A stretch of DNA of 54,789 nucleotides from Chitinophaga pinensis (GTDB lineage: Bacteria > Bacteroidota > Bacteroidia > M30B66), in the NCBI GenBank assembly GCA_945883545.1, contig CAMCXT010000020.1:1-54789 (forward strand), written 5' to 3'. Shown here piece after piece: positions 7,104-15,623 of the stretch. How positions within the stretch are numbered: position 1 is the first letter of the stretch; every line of letters starts with the position of its first letter. The notes beneath the pieces are model-generated. The model did no database searches. It saw only the letters and a program-made list of their open reading frames with translations, and was not told the origin of the DNA. Made by a program: the position numbers and the translations under genes.

Positions 7104-8642
7104 GTGAATCTTTACGCGAAAAAACAACGATGGAAATTGTGGCTTGCAGGCTTTGCGGTAATTATTATCGGTGCTTCGCTATGGTACACCAACGTTTTGG
7201 TAAAAACAGTTTCTGAGGAAGAGCGGAAGAAAGTAGAACTGTGGGCAGAGGCCGTTCAAAAGCGGGCAACTTTGGTTAAATACACTGAGAAGCTTTTCGA
7301 AAGATTGAAAGTTGAAGAACGCAAAAGGGCAGAAATTTGGGCACAAGCGATTCAAAATCTTGGAACGACAAGTGATAACGACGCACTTTCGTTTTATTTG
7401 ATGGTGGCAAGTGAAAACAACACCATACCTGCCATCATTGTAGATCAACAAAACCGAATTAATTATATCAGCAATGTTGATTCGCTCAAGTATGGTACGC
7501 CCACCGAATTTAAAGGGTTGATTAGAAAAGACTTTAGCATTTATAAACCCATTGTGTTTAACGATGGATTTTCGAACAATTATTACATCTATTACCAAGA
7601 CTCAAAAGTATTCAGCGAATTGCGTGAAGTACTTGATAACATTATACAATCGTTCATTTCTGAGGTGGTTGTAAATTCAGCAAGTGTTCCAGTAATTGTA
7701 ACAGATGAAAAAGCCAATACAATAATTGCATCGGGAAATCTTGAGAGAGAAATAAACCGCGATACAGCTGCAATGAAGCTGTTGACCTTAGAAATGCAAG
7801 CTGAAAATACACCCTTGCAAATTGAATTGCCCGATTACGGAAAGTGCTTGATTTACTATAAGAATTCATTTCTCCTCACCCAGCTGAAATTCTATCCAGT
7901 AGTGCAATTTTCTGTAATTGCCCTATTCATGATGGTTGCTTATTTCTTGTTTAGCTTTTCGAGGAGAGCAGAACAGAACAGGGTTTGGGTAGGCATGTCG
8001 AAAGAAACAGCCCATCAGCTTGGGACTCCATTATCGAGCTTGATGGCTTGGATGGAAATCCTAAGAATGAAAGGCATTGAAGAAGAAACACTTGCCGAAA
8101 TTGGAAAAGACATCCAACGTTTGGAAGTTATCACTGAAAGGTTTTCGAAAATCGGATCAGTTCCCGAATTGCAAGTGAATGATCTAGGAATTGTTTTGGA
8201 AGAAAGTGTGCAATACATGATGCCGCGTACTTCTAAAAAAATCCATGTAAACATTGGCTCTGAAATGCCCGATGGGGATCGCGCAATCGTTCAGATGAAT
8301 ATTCCGTTGTTCGATTGGGTGATCGAAAACCTTATCCGCAACGCGATAGATGCGATGGAAGGCCACGGAGGATCGCTCGATATTATGTATGGTGAAAAAG
8401 GCCGATGGTATTTTGTGGATGTTACTGATACCGGAAAAGGAATTGCTTCTTCCAAATTAAAAACGGTTTTCGAACCAGGATATACATCGAAAAAACGTGG
8501 ATGGGGATTGGGCTTATCGCTCACCAAACGAATCATAGAAAATTACCACCAAGGAAGAATTTTTGTTAAAAAATCAGAACTTGGAAAAGGTACAACATTT
8601 AGGATTCTTTTACCTAAACAAGAAGGGAACAACTCCAAATAA
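7104..8642 (+). CDS. Membrane sensor histidine kinase
   Basis: 512 residues, starting at a GTG three bases after the rhomboid stop. TM1 lies at about 12-33, followed by a charged coiled-coil stretch and a periplasmic domain. TM2 is near 258-282 (VVQFSVIALFMMVAYFLF). The DHp H-box is KETAHQLGTPLSSL with H304 as the phosphoacceptor; HQLGTP is the variant common in Bacteroidota. The HATPase domain has the N box NLIRNAIDAM, G1 DTGKGI and G2 GWGLGLSL, all intact. There is no recognisable HAMP domain. No response regulator is adjacent, so the partner is elsewhere. Its position behind two rhomboids could mean a shared signalling role, but this is inference only. Confidence 0.92.
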   Translation: MNLYAKKQRWKLWLAGFAVIIIGASLWYTNVLVKTVSEEERKKVELWAEAVQKRATLVKYTEKLFERLKVEERKRAEIWAQAIQNLGTTSDNDALSFYLMVASENNTIPAIIVDQQNRINYISNVDSLKYGTPTEFKGLIRKDFSIYKPIVFNDGFSNNYYIYYQDSKVFSELREVLDNIIQSFISEVVVNSASVPVIVTDEKANTIIASGNLEREINRDTAAMKLLTLEMQAENTPLQIELPDYGKCLIYYKNSFLLTQLKFYPVVQFSVIALFMMVAYFLFSFSRRAEQNRVWVGMSKETAHQLGTPLSSLMAWMEILRMKGIEEETLAEIGKDIQRLEVITERFSKIGSVPELQVNDLGIVLEESVQYMMPRTSKKIHVNIGSEMPDGDRAIVQMNIPLFDWVIENLIRNAIDAMEGHGGSLDIMYGEKGRWYFVDVTDTGKGIASSKLKTVFEPGYTSKKRGWGLGLSLTKRIIENYHQGRIFVKKSELGKGTTFRILLPKQEGNNSK

Positions 8643-8674
8643 ACCAGCTTAGAAATTAAATTCTTGAAGTACTC

Positions 8675-9364
8675 ATGATTAAAAAAAGTTTGGTTAAAGC
8701 TTTTCATATTATTTGGAAAACAGTTGCTGGTTTTGTGCTATTGGTTGGTTTGTACTTATTGTCGGCGTGGATTTTATCTTCGATACATATTGACGGAGAG
8801 CCCGGGAATGCAGAAGTTACCGTGTATTTACAAACCAATGGCGTGCATACCGATATCATTGTTCCTGCATCAAATGAGCTTATCAATTGGAACAATTACT
8901 TTCCTCATAAAAACAACCGAAATTCTGATTCAACCTATCGTTATCTAGCGCTTGGTTTGGGGGATAAAGAATTTTATTTAGAAACACCAACTTGGGGCGA
9001 CTTAACGGTTCCTACAGCATTTAATGCAGCATTTGGCTTGGGTTCGGGCGTTTTACATGCAACATATTACCGTGAAATGACAGTCAATGAGCAGTGCATA
9101 GCTATTCAAGCTTCGAAAGCACAATACAAAGAGCTCATTCAGTACATTCAAGAAAGCCTATTATTGGATCCTAATGGCGAATACATCAATATCAAAACAG
9201 ATGCGTTGTATGGGAATTCGGATGCGTTTTATGAAGCCAAATGGAAGTACAGTATGCTTCATACTTGCAACACTTGGGTGAACAATGCTTTACAAAGAGC
9301 TAAATTGAAAGCTTGTTTTTGGACACCTTTCGATTGGGGATTGTTTGGGGTGTATGATAAATAA
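8675..9364 (+). CDS. TIGR02117 (DUF2459) family protein
   Basis: 229 residues with one N-terminal membrane anchor (about 13-34, VAGFVLLVGLYLLSAWIL). The rest should lie outside the inner membrane. Conserved family features are visible: TNGVHTDIIVP, the ALGLGDKEFYLETPTWGDL region, LHATYYREM, and a C-terminal HTCNTWVNNALQRA with a Cys next to His and Asn. Those residues resemble a papain-like or NlpC-like arrangement, but I do not claim an activity. Thirty-two bases after the kinase gene and on the same strand, so it may be its last operon member. Function unknown; some family members are annotated in relation to storage polymers. Confidence 0.8.
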   Translation: MIKKSLVKAFHIIWKTVAGFVLLVGLYLLSAWILSSIHIDGEPGNAEVTVYLQTNGVHTDIIVPASNELINWNNYFPHKNNRNSDSTYRYLALGLGDKEFYLETPTWGDLTVPTAFNAAFGLGSGVLHATYYREMTVNEQCIAIQASKAQYKELIQYIQESLLLDPNGEYINIKTDALYGNSDAFYEAKWKYSMLHTCNTWVNNALQRAKLKACFWTPFDWGLFGVYDK

Positions 9365-9370
9365 TCAAGG

Positions 9371-9387
9371 AAAGGCATTTAGCCTTT
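9371..9387. terminator. Possible short intrinsic terminator, usable on both strands
   Basis: AAAGGC-ATTTA-GCCTTT forms a 6-base-pair hairpin between converging genes (the TIGR02117 gene on plus, the membrane protein gene on minus). The T tracts are short, so it is a weak call. Confidence 0.4.
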
Positions 9388-9487
9388 ATTGAGCAAAGAT
9401 GCTTTCAATTTCGCCGGCTTACCATTCTAATTAAAGGAGAAAAGGATCGATGAACACAAAATTTCAATGAACCGTGAAGGTGAATGC

Positions 9488-10420
9488 TTAAACCAATTCG
9501 TCATGATTATCATTTGCTTTTTCTAGAGCAAGTTGCTTTTCGAATTTGTTGTGAATTATTAGAATTAATAAACCAAACAAAATTGCAGTTACTATTAAAA
9601 CATTGTTGATGATTCCACTCACAGAGAAAGAGATTCGGATTAAGATGGTGGAAATGATAAAACCTGAATTTCTGATCACCTTGTGAAATTCATCAGTATG
9701 AAAAAAGGAAAATAATAAAATTGTAACATCAGAAATGATAAGGATATTAAAGAACTGTTCGAAGAATATGTTGTTGATGTTTTTGAACGACACTGAACCA
9801 TTAGGGCTCTGCTGAAACAAACCAAAACTCCAGTTCAAAAGCGAATAAATTGCAATCACAAATAGGATAGGCACTAAAGAAGTGGCGATTTTCTTTTTAG
9901 CTCCAATAAACTTTGTAATACTGGGCTTCATTATACTGTCATGAGCAGCATATAAACTTGATTTTATACGTTGACTCTGAAATAAGTAGATGAGGTAAAA
10001 AAGGATGATCGATGCAATTAAATCGTACGTAAATTGAAGATCATTATTAATACTAAACCAATCTGCTGAAAGCGATAAATCGGAAAGATCTTTGAACAAT
10101 CGCCTGATAACAATCAGTGTGATGATTTCATATTGTTTGGAAATATAGATTGATGTTGACTTGGGCAGATAATAAATCAACAAATAAACTTCATAGATCA
10201 GAATAAACGAGAAGGGAGTATAAATAGCAGCAATTGGATTATTTAATAGTTTCGATGGTTCTTCAAGTGAAATGATGTCGAAATTGACAAATCCGATCAC
10301 AATCAAATGAATTAAGAAACTAGCAACTGCAATCCACAAGACATATTTCTCAACAGTCTCCTTTGTTTTGTGTGATAGAAAAACTTGGTATAGTTTCTCT
10401 GAAAATTTATGTATTTCCAT
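9488..10420 (-). CDS. Unrecognised multi-pass membrane protein
   Basis: 310 residues; I do not recognise the family. It has about seven or eight hydrophobic segments, among them VLWIAVASFLIHLIVIGFVN, FSFILIYEVYLLIYYL, LIASIILFYLIYLF, KIATSLVPILFVIAIYSLL, ILIISDVTILLFSFF and VLIVTAILFGLLILII. An N-terminal amphipathic stretch (residues 1-22) and an acidic C-terminus are probably cytoplasmic. There is no obvious catalytic motif. Base composition is clearly more AT-rich than the flanking mutL or kinase genes, and it stands alone between a convergent neighbour and a 600-base empty region, which may mean recent acquisition. The ATG at 10420 is the only sensible start. Confidence 0.75.
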   Translation of the reverse strand: MEIHKFSEKLYQVFLSHKTKETVEKYVLWIAVASFLIHLIVIGFVNFDIISLEEPSKLLNNPIAAIYTPFSFILIYEVYLLIYYLPKSTSIYISKQYEIITLIVIRRLFKDLSDLSLSADWFSINNDLQFTYDLIASIILFYLIYLFQSQRIKSSLYAAHDSIMKPSITKFIGAKKKIATSLVPILFVIAIYSLLNWSFGLFQQSPNGSVSFKNINNIFFEQFFNILIISDVTILLFSFFHTDEFHKVIRNSGFIISTILIRISFSVSGIINNVLIVTAILFGLLILIIHNKFEKQLALEKANDNHDELV

Positions 10421-11020
10421 CGTAGTTTTAATTTTGATTCAATCCACACAATCATTTACACCAACTCAACCTATTCTTGAAACAAAGCAATTGTTAGCCT
10501 GCAATGTATACTCATTTAAGTCATATCAAGATTTCGTCGTCCAAAACCGTCTTGTAAATTCAAATTAAATCCAAGTTTAAAATGTAGACATAACTGATTT
10601 ATCAACCGTTGATAATGAAAGACTTCAAACAGATCAGCAGACCTATTGTTTTCTTAATGTTAAAATATCTGCTGAGTTTCTGCTGAAATGAGTTGTTAAA
10701 GTTGAGCCTTCGACCGTCTTCAGAAAAAACAAGAAAGATCCCAATCTTGAAAAGAATAGACAAATTGAGTATTTCAGAAGAAACTGCTTGTAATGCCAAG
10801 TAAACTTTTCACAGGTAAAAAAAGTAAAAACGCGTGTCAAAACCTGAGACTTGGAATTCAAATTCATGAATTTTAAGAGTGAAAAGTTGCACGATACCAT
10901 TTGTTTTGCTTTGATGAGATTTACCGAAAAAACAATGAATATAATTTGGTTTGCACCTTCCCTAAACAAACGGGTATCTTTGCACTAAGCTAATAAAAAT
11001 CCTCCTGAAATAACGATCTC
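10421..11020. other. 600-base gene-poor intergenic region
   Basis: AT-rich DNA upstream of both the membrane protein gene (minus) and hemW (plus). Short open frames on the minus strand (10602-10969) are low in complexity and run through the hemW promoter, so I do not accept them as genes. Apart from the hemW promoter at its right end and a few CTGCTGA-type short repeats near 10630-10690, I see nothing definable. Confidence 0.5.
10950..10982 (+). promoter_or_regulatory. Full Bacteroidota -33/-7 promoter for hemW
   Basis: TTTG at 10950-10953, a 21-base spacer and TATCTTTG at 10975-10982 match the TTTG/TAnnTTTG consensus in both sequence and spacing. The hemW ATG is 38 bases downstream. This and the sucC promoter are the two complete examples in the window. 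Confidence 0.75.
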
Positions 11021-12160
11021 ATGCCGGGCCTCTACATTCATATTCCATTCTGCAGGCAGGCATGCACATATTGCGATTTTCATTTTAGCACTTCATCACA
11101 TTATCGACCACAATTGGTATCTGCGATTGCGAAAGAATTGGCATTCCGAGCGTCTGAATGGCAGGATGAACCAATGAAAACGGTTTATTTCGGAGGTGGA
11201 ACGCCCTCGCAACTTTTGCCAAGCGAGCTTGATGAAATCTTTAATGCCGTTCATCGGAACTTCAAGATTAGTTCAAGTGCAGAAATTACTTTCGAAGCCA
11301 ATCCTGAAGACTTGAAAGTTGAGTACATCAAACATCTGAAAGCCATTGGAATCAATAGATTGAGTATCGGAATTCAATCATTCCGTGAACCAGATTTAAA
11401 CCAAATGAACCGAGCACACGATGCAGCACAAGCCATTTCATGCGTTGAACAAGCTGCAAGTGAAGGCATATCTTCAATATCTATTGACTTGATTTATGGA
11501 ATACCAGAGTTAAGCAATGAAGCATGGTTAGAACAACTGAACATTGCAGCTAGATTACCGATCAATCACTTGTCGTGTTACGCTTTAACTGTCGAGCAAG
11601 GAACACCTTTGGCAAAAATGATCAACCAAGGAAAGCGCAAAAACACCGATGATGAGCAAGCTGAAAATCACTTTCAATTGCTTCAAAAATGGGCACCCAC
11701 TGAAGGTTTCTCACATTATGAAGTTTCCAATTTAGCACGTGAAGGTGGTCGGGCGAAACACAATTCTGCATACTGGTCGGGCGAAAGTTATTTAGGCATT
11801 GGTCCTTCAGCACATTCTTTCCAAAACAACATTCGAAGATTTAATATCCCGAACAATCAAAAGTACATCCGATCACTCAGAGATGGAGATGCTGAGCATG
11901 AAATAGAAAATCTACACGTTCACGAACGTTACAATGAGATCGTATTAACTGGAATGCGCACATCAACAGGAATCGATAAAAATGAAATTCTCAAAACAGG
12001 AAAAGCGTTTATGGATTTCTTTTTGGACATTCTAGAAAATCATCCCGACCGCAAACAGATTACTCAAACCGATACGCACATTCAACTTAGTTCTAACGCT
12101 TGGTTCAGAGCAGATGGAATAGCATCGGATTTCTTTTTCTTACCTGAATCTTCAAAGTAA
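11021..12160 (+). CDS. hemW: Radical SAM heme chaperone HemW (formerly annotated as oxygen-independent coproporphyrinogen oxidase)
   Basis: 379 residues, usual length for HemW. The radical SAM cluster motif CxxxCxxC is C11-RQA-C15-TY-C18 right after YIHIPF, and the SAM-binding GGGTPS motif follows at about residue 59. The conserved family stretches NRLSIGIQSF and IDLIYGIP are present. In bacteria this family binds heme and delivers it to cytochromes; it lacks the extra N-terminal residues of the true coproporphyrinogen dehydrogenase HemN. It has its own strong promoter and stands alone. Annotation as hemN would be the likely mistake. Confidence 0.93.
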   Translation: MPGLYIHIPFCRQACTYCDFHFSTSSHYRPQLVSAIAKELAFRASEWQDEPMKTVYFGGGTPSQLLPSELDEIFNAVHRNFKISSSAEITFEANPEDLKVEYIKHLKAIGINRLSIGIQSFREPDLNQMNRAHDAAQAISCVEQAASEGISSISIDLIYGIPELSNEAWLEQLNIAARLPINHLSCYALTVEQGTPLAKMINQGKRKNTDDEQAENHFQLLQKWAPTEGFSHYEVSNLAREGGRAKHNSAYWSGESYLGIGPSAHSFQNNIRRFNIPNNQKYIRSLRDGDAEHEIENLHVHERYNEIVLTGMRTSTGIDKNEILKTGKAFMDFFLDILENHPDRKQITQTDTHIQLSSNAWFRADGIASDFFFLPESSK

Positions 12161-12332
12161 AATTTGGAAATCAATAGATTGAATAATATCATTCACCACT
12201 CCTTCTCTCTAACATTGATTCTTTTGTATTCGTAATTTCGCAGTTGAATATCTTTACAATTTAAATACATTTAACTGTAAGTCAATTACCAACATCACAT
12301 AAATTTGTTAAATTTGTAGAAGGTTTAACTTG

Positions 12333-12584
12333 ATGCCAACAATTATCTTTATATACGGCTGGAGGCTTTTCTTCTATTCTAATGAGAATGCTGAACCCAT
12401 TCATGTGCATGCTCAAAAAGCTGAAATGGAATGTAAATTTTGGATTCTTGTTGATGAAGTAGAGTTAATAGAAGAATTTGCTTTCAACTTAACTCCTTCA
12501 GCTAAAAGAGAGATAAAGAAAATTATCTATCAGCATTTTGATTTAATTGTTGAGACTTGGAACATTCACTTTAAAAAACATTAA
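12333..12584 (+). CDS. DUF4160 family small protein
   Basis: 83 residues from the ATG at 12333 (MPTIIFIYGWRLFFYSNE); an in-frame TTG three bases earlier is less likely. The signature of DUF4160 is clear: MPTI at the start, then a GWRLFFYSNE.EPIHVH block giving a strand followed by the conserved HVHA. It is followed one base after its stop by a DUF2442 gene, a pairing seen often in bacterial genomes. Such pairs look like toxin-antitoxin modules in size and layout, but I know of no proof for this family. Local base composition is AT-rich. Confidence 0.85.
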   Translation: MPTIIFIYGWRLFFYSNENAEPIHVHAQKAEMECKFWILVDEVELIEEFAFNLTPSAKREIKKIIYQHFDLIVETWNIHFKKH

Positions 12585-12585
12585 A

Positions 12586-12816
12586 ATGATCGCAACTCAT
12601 AAAATTGAAGAGCTGACTTTTGATAATAATTATATGTTCTTAAAAGTTGATGGCAAAACATTAATGATTCCTCTTAAGAAAGCTTCAAAAAAGTTACTAG
12701 AAGCAGACGATATTCAAAAAGGAATATACAAAATCTCTGCATCTGGCTATGGAATTCATTGGCCTTTGATAGATGAAGACTTGTCAGTTGATAATTTAAT
12801 AAAAATTGCCGAATAA
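12586..12816 (+). CDS. DUF2442 family small protein
   Basis: 76 residues from the ATG at 12586 (MIATHKIEELTFDNNYMFLK); longer readings would overlap the DUF4160 gene. The DUF2442 pattern is visible: a beta-rich half (MFLKVDGKTLMIPLKKASKK) followed by the conserved GYGIHWPLIDEDLSVDNLI ending. In structures of the family this part forms a small alpha/beta unit that accompanies a DNA-binding domain in some members; here only the small unit is present. Only one base separates it from the DUF4160 gene, so the pair is certainly cotranscribed. The partner relationship is inferred from layout. Confidence 0.85.
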   Translation: MIATHKIEELTFDNNYMFLKVDGKTLMIPLKKASKKLLEADDIQKGIYKISASGYGIHWPLIDEDLSVDNLIKIAE

Positions 12817-12980
12817 AAGCAACATTTTATTACAATTGGTAGTTCTAAACTATTAACGATAAACTAAAGATTAGTAAGTTATTTATTCAATAAATTTAAC
12901 AAACTAATTAAAGTCATGGATTTTAAACTTTTTCTTATATACAATCAATTTTTACTTTGTCGAATTAAATAAACAAAGAG

Positions 12981-13187
12981 CTATTCCTTCACTGCCACAC
13001 CTACTTTATTCGCTAAACATTCATTGCAATATTCTTTATTGTCGCACCCAATTACACCAGAGCAGTCCATCGGACAATTCTGTTTGCTAAATTCTTCTTC
13101 CAAACTCGGATTAAAACAAGCTTTATTACAAGCTGAAAAGCCAATGATTAAAAATGAAAGCGCAAGAAAAAAAGAGACGTTTTTCAT
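12981..13187 (-). CDS. Small Kazal-like lipoprotein or secreted protein
   Basis: 68 residues from the ATG at 13187 (MKNVSFFLALSFLIIGFSAC); a TTG three codons earlier is rejected. Residues 1-19 are a signal peptide ending in GFSAC, an acceptable though not ideal lipobox, so Cys20 may be lipidated. The mature part is only about 48 residues and cysteine-rich: CPMDCSGVIGCDNKEYCNEC resembles the core of Kazal-type protease inhibitors (C-x-CGCDGKTYxNxC), but the usual Tyr-Ser before the Asn is Tyr-Cys. It could inhibit a protease at the cell surface. Expressed alone, 26 bases after the DUF92 gene's stop on the same strand, so possibly in its operon. Confidence 0.7.
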   Translation of the reverse strand: MKNVSFFLALSFLIIGFSACNKACFNPSLEEEFSKQNCPMDCSGVIGCDNKEYCNECLANKVGVAVKE

Positions 13188-13213
13188 AAAAAACAATTTC
13201 GTTGAATTTAAAA

Positions 13214-14692
13214 TTATTTAACGGGTAAAAAATCGATGTATAAATAAATGGCAATTGCAATAATAATCAATTGACTCATTAAATTCACTAAATCGTTGTC
13301 GATCATTTGAAATCCACTTTTCAATTTACTATCCTGCGTTTCAAAGTCGCTCCATTCTCCGGTGTTTTTCAAATATTTCCCTTGCACAAGGCTGCCTAAA
13401 AAACTGTCGGCCAACATGCCCAAGAAACCGGCAATGGCAATTAGGAAAAATACGATCCAAGGATTTGTAGCACCGGGCAAAAGAAAGAACGAAAATGCAG
13501 CAATGGCAATAGCACCGAGCACCGAACCGATTGTTCCTGCAAAAGAAATCCCACCCGAAATGCCTGCATCAACAGGCTTCAAACGAACGAGATCTATCAC
13601 TTTACCTCCAAACCCAACTCCGATTTCACTTGCCCACGTGTCGGAAGTTGCAACAGCCATCGAAACCAACATCAACAAATACATATCTGATTGATAAACT
13701 GAATTCGATAAACTGTAAACTGTCGACAAAATGCCATAAACGGCACCATTGCAAAACACTTGTTTCCAGTCACGCGGTCGTCCAGATTTGGTTGCCTTTC
13801 CTTTGCCTTTCAAGAATGGCAATCTAGAAATCAATGAGCTGCTCAACAAGAAGAATGCGATTGGTAAAAGCCAGATCCAACCGGAAAACAAAACCACTGT
13901 AGAACCTAAAATTACAGCAGCGACAGCTCCACTTAAATCGAGCAATTTCAATCGAACACTTCCCCATAAAAACAACAAGCCGCAAATGGGAAGAGTAAGT
14001 GCAGTAATCAATTGTATGTCGCCTACATAAATCAATTGCAATAAAACCATAGCAGAAATCGGGACAAATAAATTGTCGTTACCATGCGAGCCCATGGCTT
14101 CTGCAAAGGTTATAAGCAAGGCAATTAATGGAACAACATATAAATAAATGTCCTGCTTAAACTTCGAAGGGATTCCGGGCAAATAAATAGCCGAATAAAG
14201 AATTATACAGGTAGCAATAAAAAATGCTGTAGATCCATTGATTGACTTAGGATCACCAGTGAGTTGATAGAATTTTCGAGCCGTTAATTTCCCAACAATT
14301 GCAGCAGCCGAATCGCTAATAGCTAAAATCGCCATTGGTAGAAAAATAAGCCACCGATGCATCGGAAACACCCAGAGTAAATACAAGTAAGGCAAAGGAA
14401 ACAAGGCAATTCCCCAGCTTTTTCTCCCTCCATCCTCCTTGAACAAAACACCGGTAGCAACCAAAACAATCAGCAAAATTTCGGCAACAGCCACAACAGG
14501 AAGTAACAATGACGTATTGAAAAGCAAATAAGGCATCAAGGCACATATCCCAACGGAGAAAGTATGTAGCCATTTTCGGCTGATCCATTGGGCAACCAAT
14601 TTTCGTCTCGACAATAATTCTGTAAGAACCGCCATCACAAGAACGGCAATTCCCGAACAGATTAAAATCAAGTCATCATGTTGCAATTTCAT
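13214..14692 (-). CDS. Fused VTE5-like (phytol kinase) and VTE6-like (DUF92, phytyl-phosphate kinase) membrane protein
   Basis: 492 residues with many membrane segments and two family halves. Residues about 1-225 match the SEC59/DGK1/VTE5 polyprenol kinase family: SRKWLHTFSVGIC (usual RKxxH), AISDSAAAIVGK, KSINGSTAFF (usual K-S-x-x-G-S) and EAMGSHGNDNLFVPI (usual ES.....DN...P). Residues about 240-490 match DUF92/TIGR00297, the VTE6 family: RDWKQVFCNGAVYGIL, ATSDTWASEIGV, GISGGISFAGTIGS, GMLADSFLGSLVQG and NDLVNLMSQL. In plants and cyanobacteria these two steps turn free phytol into phytyl diphosphate. Divergently placed next to a phytyltransferase-like UbiA gene, which fits prenyl salvage. 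The actual alcohol substrate is unknown. Confidence 0.85.
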   Translation of the reverse strand: MKLQHDDLILICSGIAVLVMAVLTELLSRRKLVAQWISRKWLHTFSVGICALMPYLLFNTSLLLPVVAVAEILLIVLVATGVLFKEDGGRKSWGIALFPLPYLYLLWVFPMHRWLIFLPMAILAISDSAAAIVGKLTARKFYQLTGDPKSINGSTAFFIATCIILYSAIYLPGIPSKFKQDIYLYVVPLIALLITFAEAMGSHGNDNLFVPISAMVLLQLIYVGDIQLITALTLPICGLLFLWGSVRLKLLDLSGAVAAVILGSTVVLFSGWIWLLPIAFFLLSSSLISRLPFLKGKGKATKSGRPRDWKQVFCNGAVYGILSTVYSLSNSVYQSDMYLLMLVSMAVATSDTWASEIGVGFGGKVIDLVRLKPVDAGISGGISFAGTIGSVLGAIAIAAFSFFLLPGATNPWIVFFLIAIAGFLGMLADSFLGSLVQGKYLKNTGEWSDFETQDSKLKSGFQMIDNDLVNLMSQLIIIAIAIYLYIDFLPVK

Positions 14693-14860
14693 GTGTGAAA
14701 ATTAAGCCTAAATACCGAATGCCAAACCAATAAATGATGCTGCAAGAGTGCAAATCAATATTGACCATTCAGTTCAATACAACCAAAGTGAGCAAATTAT
14801 GTGTTCAATACTTAAACAACCGATTGATCGATTTTTCTAAAAACAGCGACAAACGATCAT

Positions 14861-14868
14861 TACCTTGG
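14861..14868 (+). promoter_or_regulatory. Weak -7-like element (TACCTTGG) upstream of the methyltransferase-prenyltransferase pair
   Basis: Matches TAnnTTTG at 7 of 8 considered positions (TTGG for TTTG) and ends 17 bases before the ATG at 14886. Plausible but not exact. Confidence 0.3.
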
Positions 14869-14885
14869 CCCCAACAATTCGCCCG

Positions 14886-15623
14886 ATGAAAATCAGATTG
14901 CCCGAGCTGGAAGATTACAAGTGGTTTCCTGCATTTCTTAGGAAAATGCAGTTAGATTATATTGGATGGCTGGTTGATTTTTTTGGAATTTACAAATCAA
15001 TCTTTCCGTTAATTGATAGATTATCCGAAAGCGTTCAACAAAAAAACTGGGTCGATTTATGCGCCGGAAGTGGAAATCCAACAATTGGGATCTCCTCTGC
15101 CCTATCGTATGATTACAAAATAATGCTCACCGATTTATATCCGACAAATATTCCTTTAAAAACTTCGAACATTAATTGGTACCCAAATGCTGTAGATGCA
15201 ACAAAAGCTATTTCCTTAAACGGATTTAGAACCATGTTTAATGCATTTCACCATTTCGATGATCACCAAAAAACCATGATCTTAAAAAACCATGCTCAAC
15301 ATGGATTATTCATCGCTGAAATACTACAACCAAGCCTATTTGAGCTAATTAAAATTGGAATTACTACCACCATCGGACAAATTATTTTCCGTCCGTTTGT
15401 GCGCCCATTTTCATGGATGGGAATAATTTTCACTTACTTAATTCCAATTAATTTATTCACAGTAACCTGGGATGGAATGGCGTCTGTATTGAAATCATCT
15501 TCCGCCTCAGAATTAAAAACCCTTGCCGAACAAGCATTGCCTGATGGCTTCCAGATTGAAATTGGAAGATCCGGGAAATTCGGAATGAAAGTCAACTACC
15601 TATTGATAATCCCAATAAAATGA
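14886..15623 (+). CDS. Class I SAM-dependent methyltransferase-like protein
   Basis: 245 residues from the ATG at 14886 (MKIRLPELEDYKW); a TTG at 14865 overlaps the putative promoter. Motif I is WVDLCAGSGNPTIGIS at about residues 59-74, followed by the acidic strand IMLTDLYP and, near residue 120, FNAFHHFDD in place of the usual post-II/III region. Two hydrophobic stretches in the C-terminal half (around IGTYLIP-like residues 180-205) suggest membrane contact. It is not obviously the VTE3 or VTE4 type. Its stop overlaps the start of the phytyltransferase-like gene by 4 bases, so it may methylate the same prenylated product; this is inference. Confidence 0.7.
   Translation: MKIRLPELEDYKWFPAFLRKMQLDYIGWLVDFFGIYKSIFPLIDRLSESVQQKNWVDLCAGSGNPTIGISSALSYDYKIMLTDLYPTNIPLKTSNINWYPNAVDATKAISLNGFRTMFNAFHHFDDHQKTMILKNHAQHGLFIAEILQPSLFELIKIGITTTIGQIIFRPFVRPFSWMGIIFTYLIPINLFTVTWDGMASVLKSSSASELKTLAEQALPDGFQIEIGRSGKFGMKVNYLLIIPIK

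Noticed and set aside
10602-10969. Two overlapping minus-strand open frames upstream of hemW
   Set aside because: Low-complexity Phe/Leu/Ser-rich translations, no family likeness, and one runs through the clear hemW -33/-7 promoter.
11021-12160. Annotation as coproporphyrinogen III dehydrogenase HemN
   Set aside because: Length and the N-terminal CxxxCxxC context fit HemW; the longer HemN N-terminus is missing.
13362-14030. Three plus-strand frames opposite the DUF92 fusion gene
   Set aside because: Pro/Lys/Asn-rich translations with no features; they mirror the hydrophobic codons of the real gene.
14693-14885. Possible small RNA or riboswitch between the divergent prenyl genes
   Set aside because: No stable hairpin or conserved riboswitch feature could be recognised by eye; it is simply a divergent promoter region.
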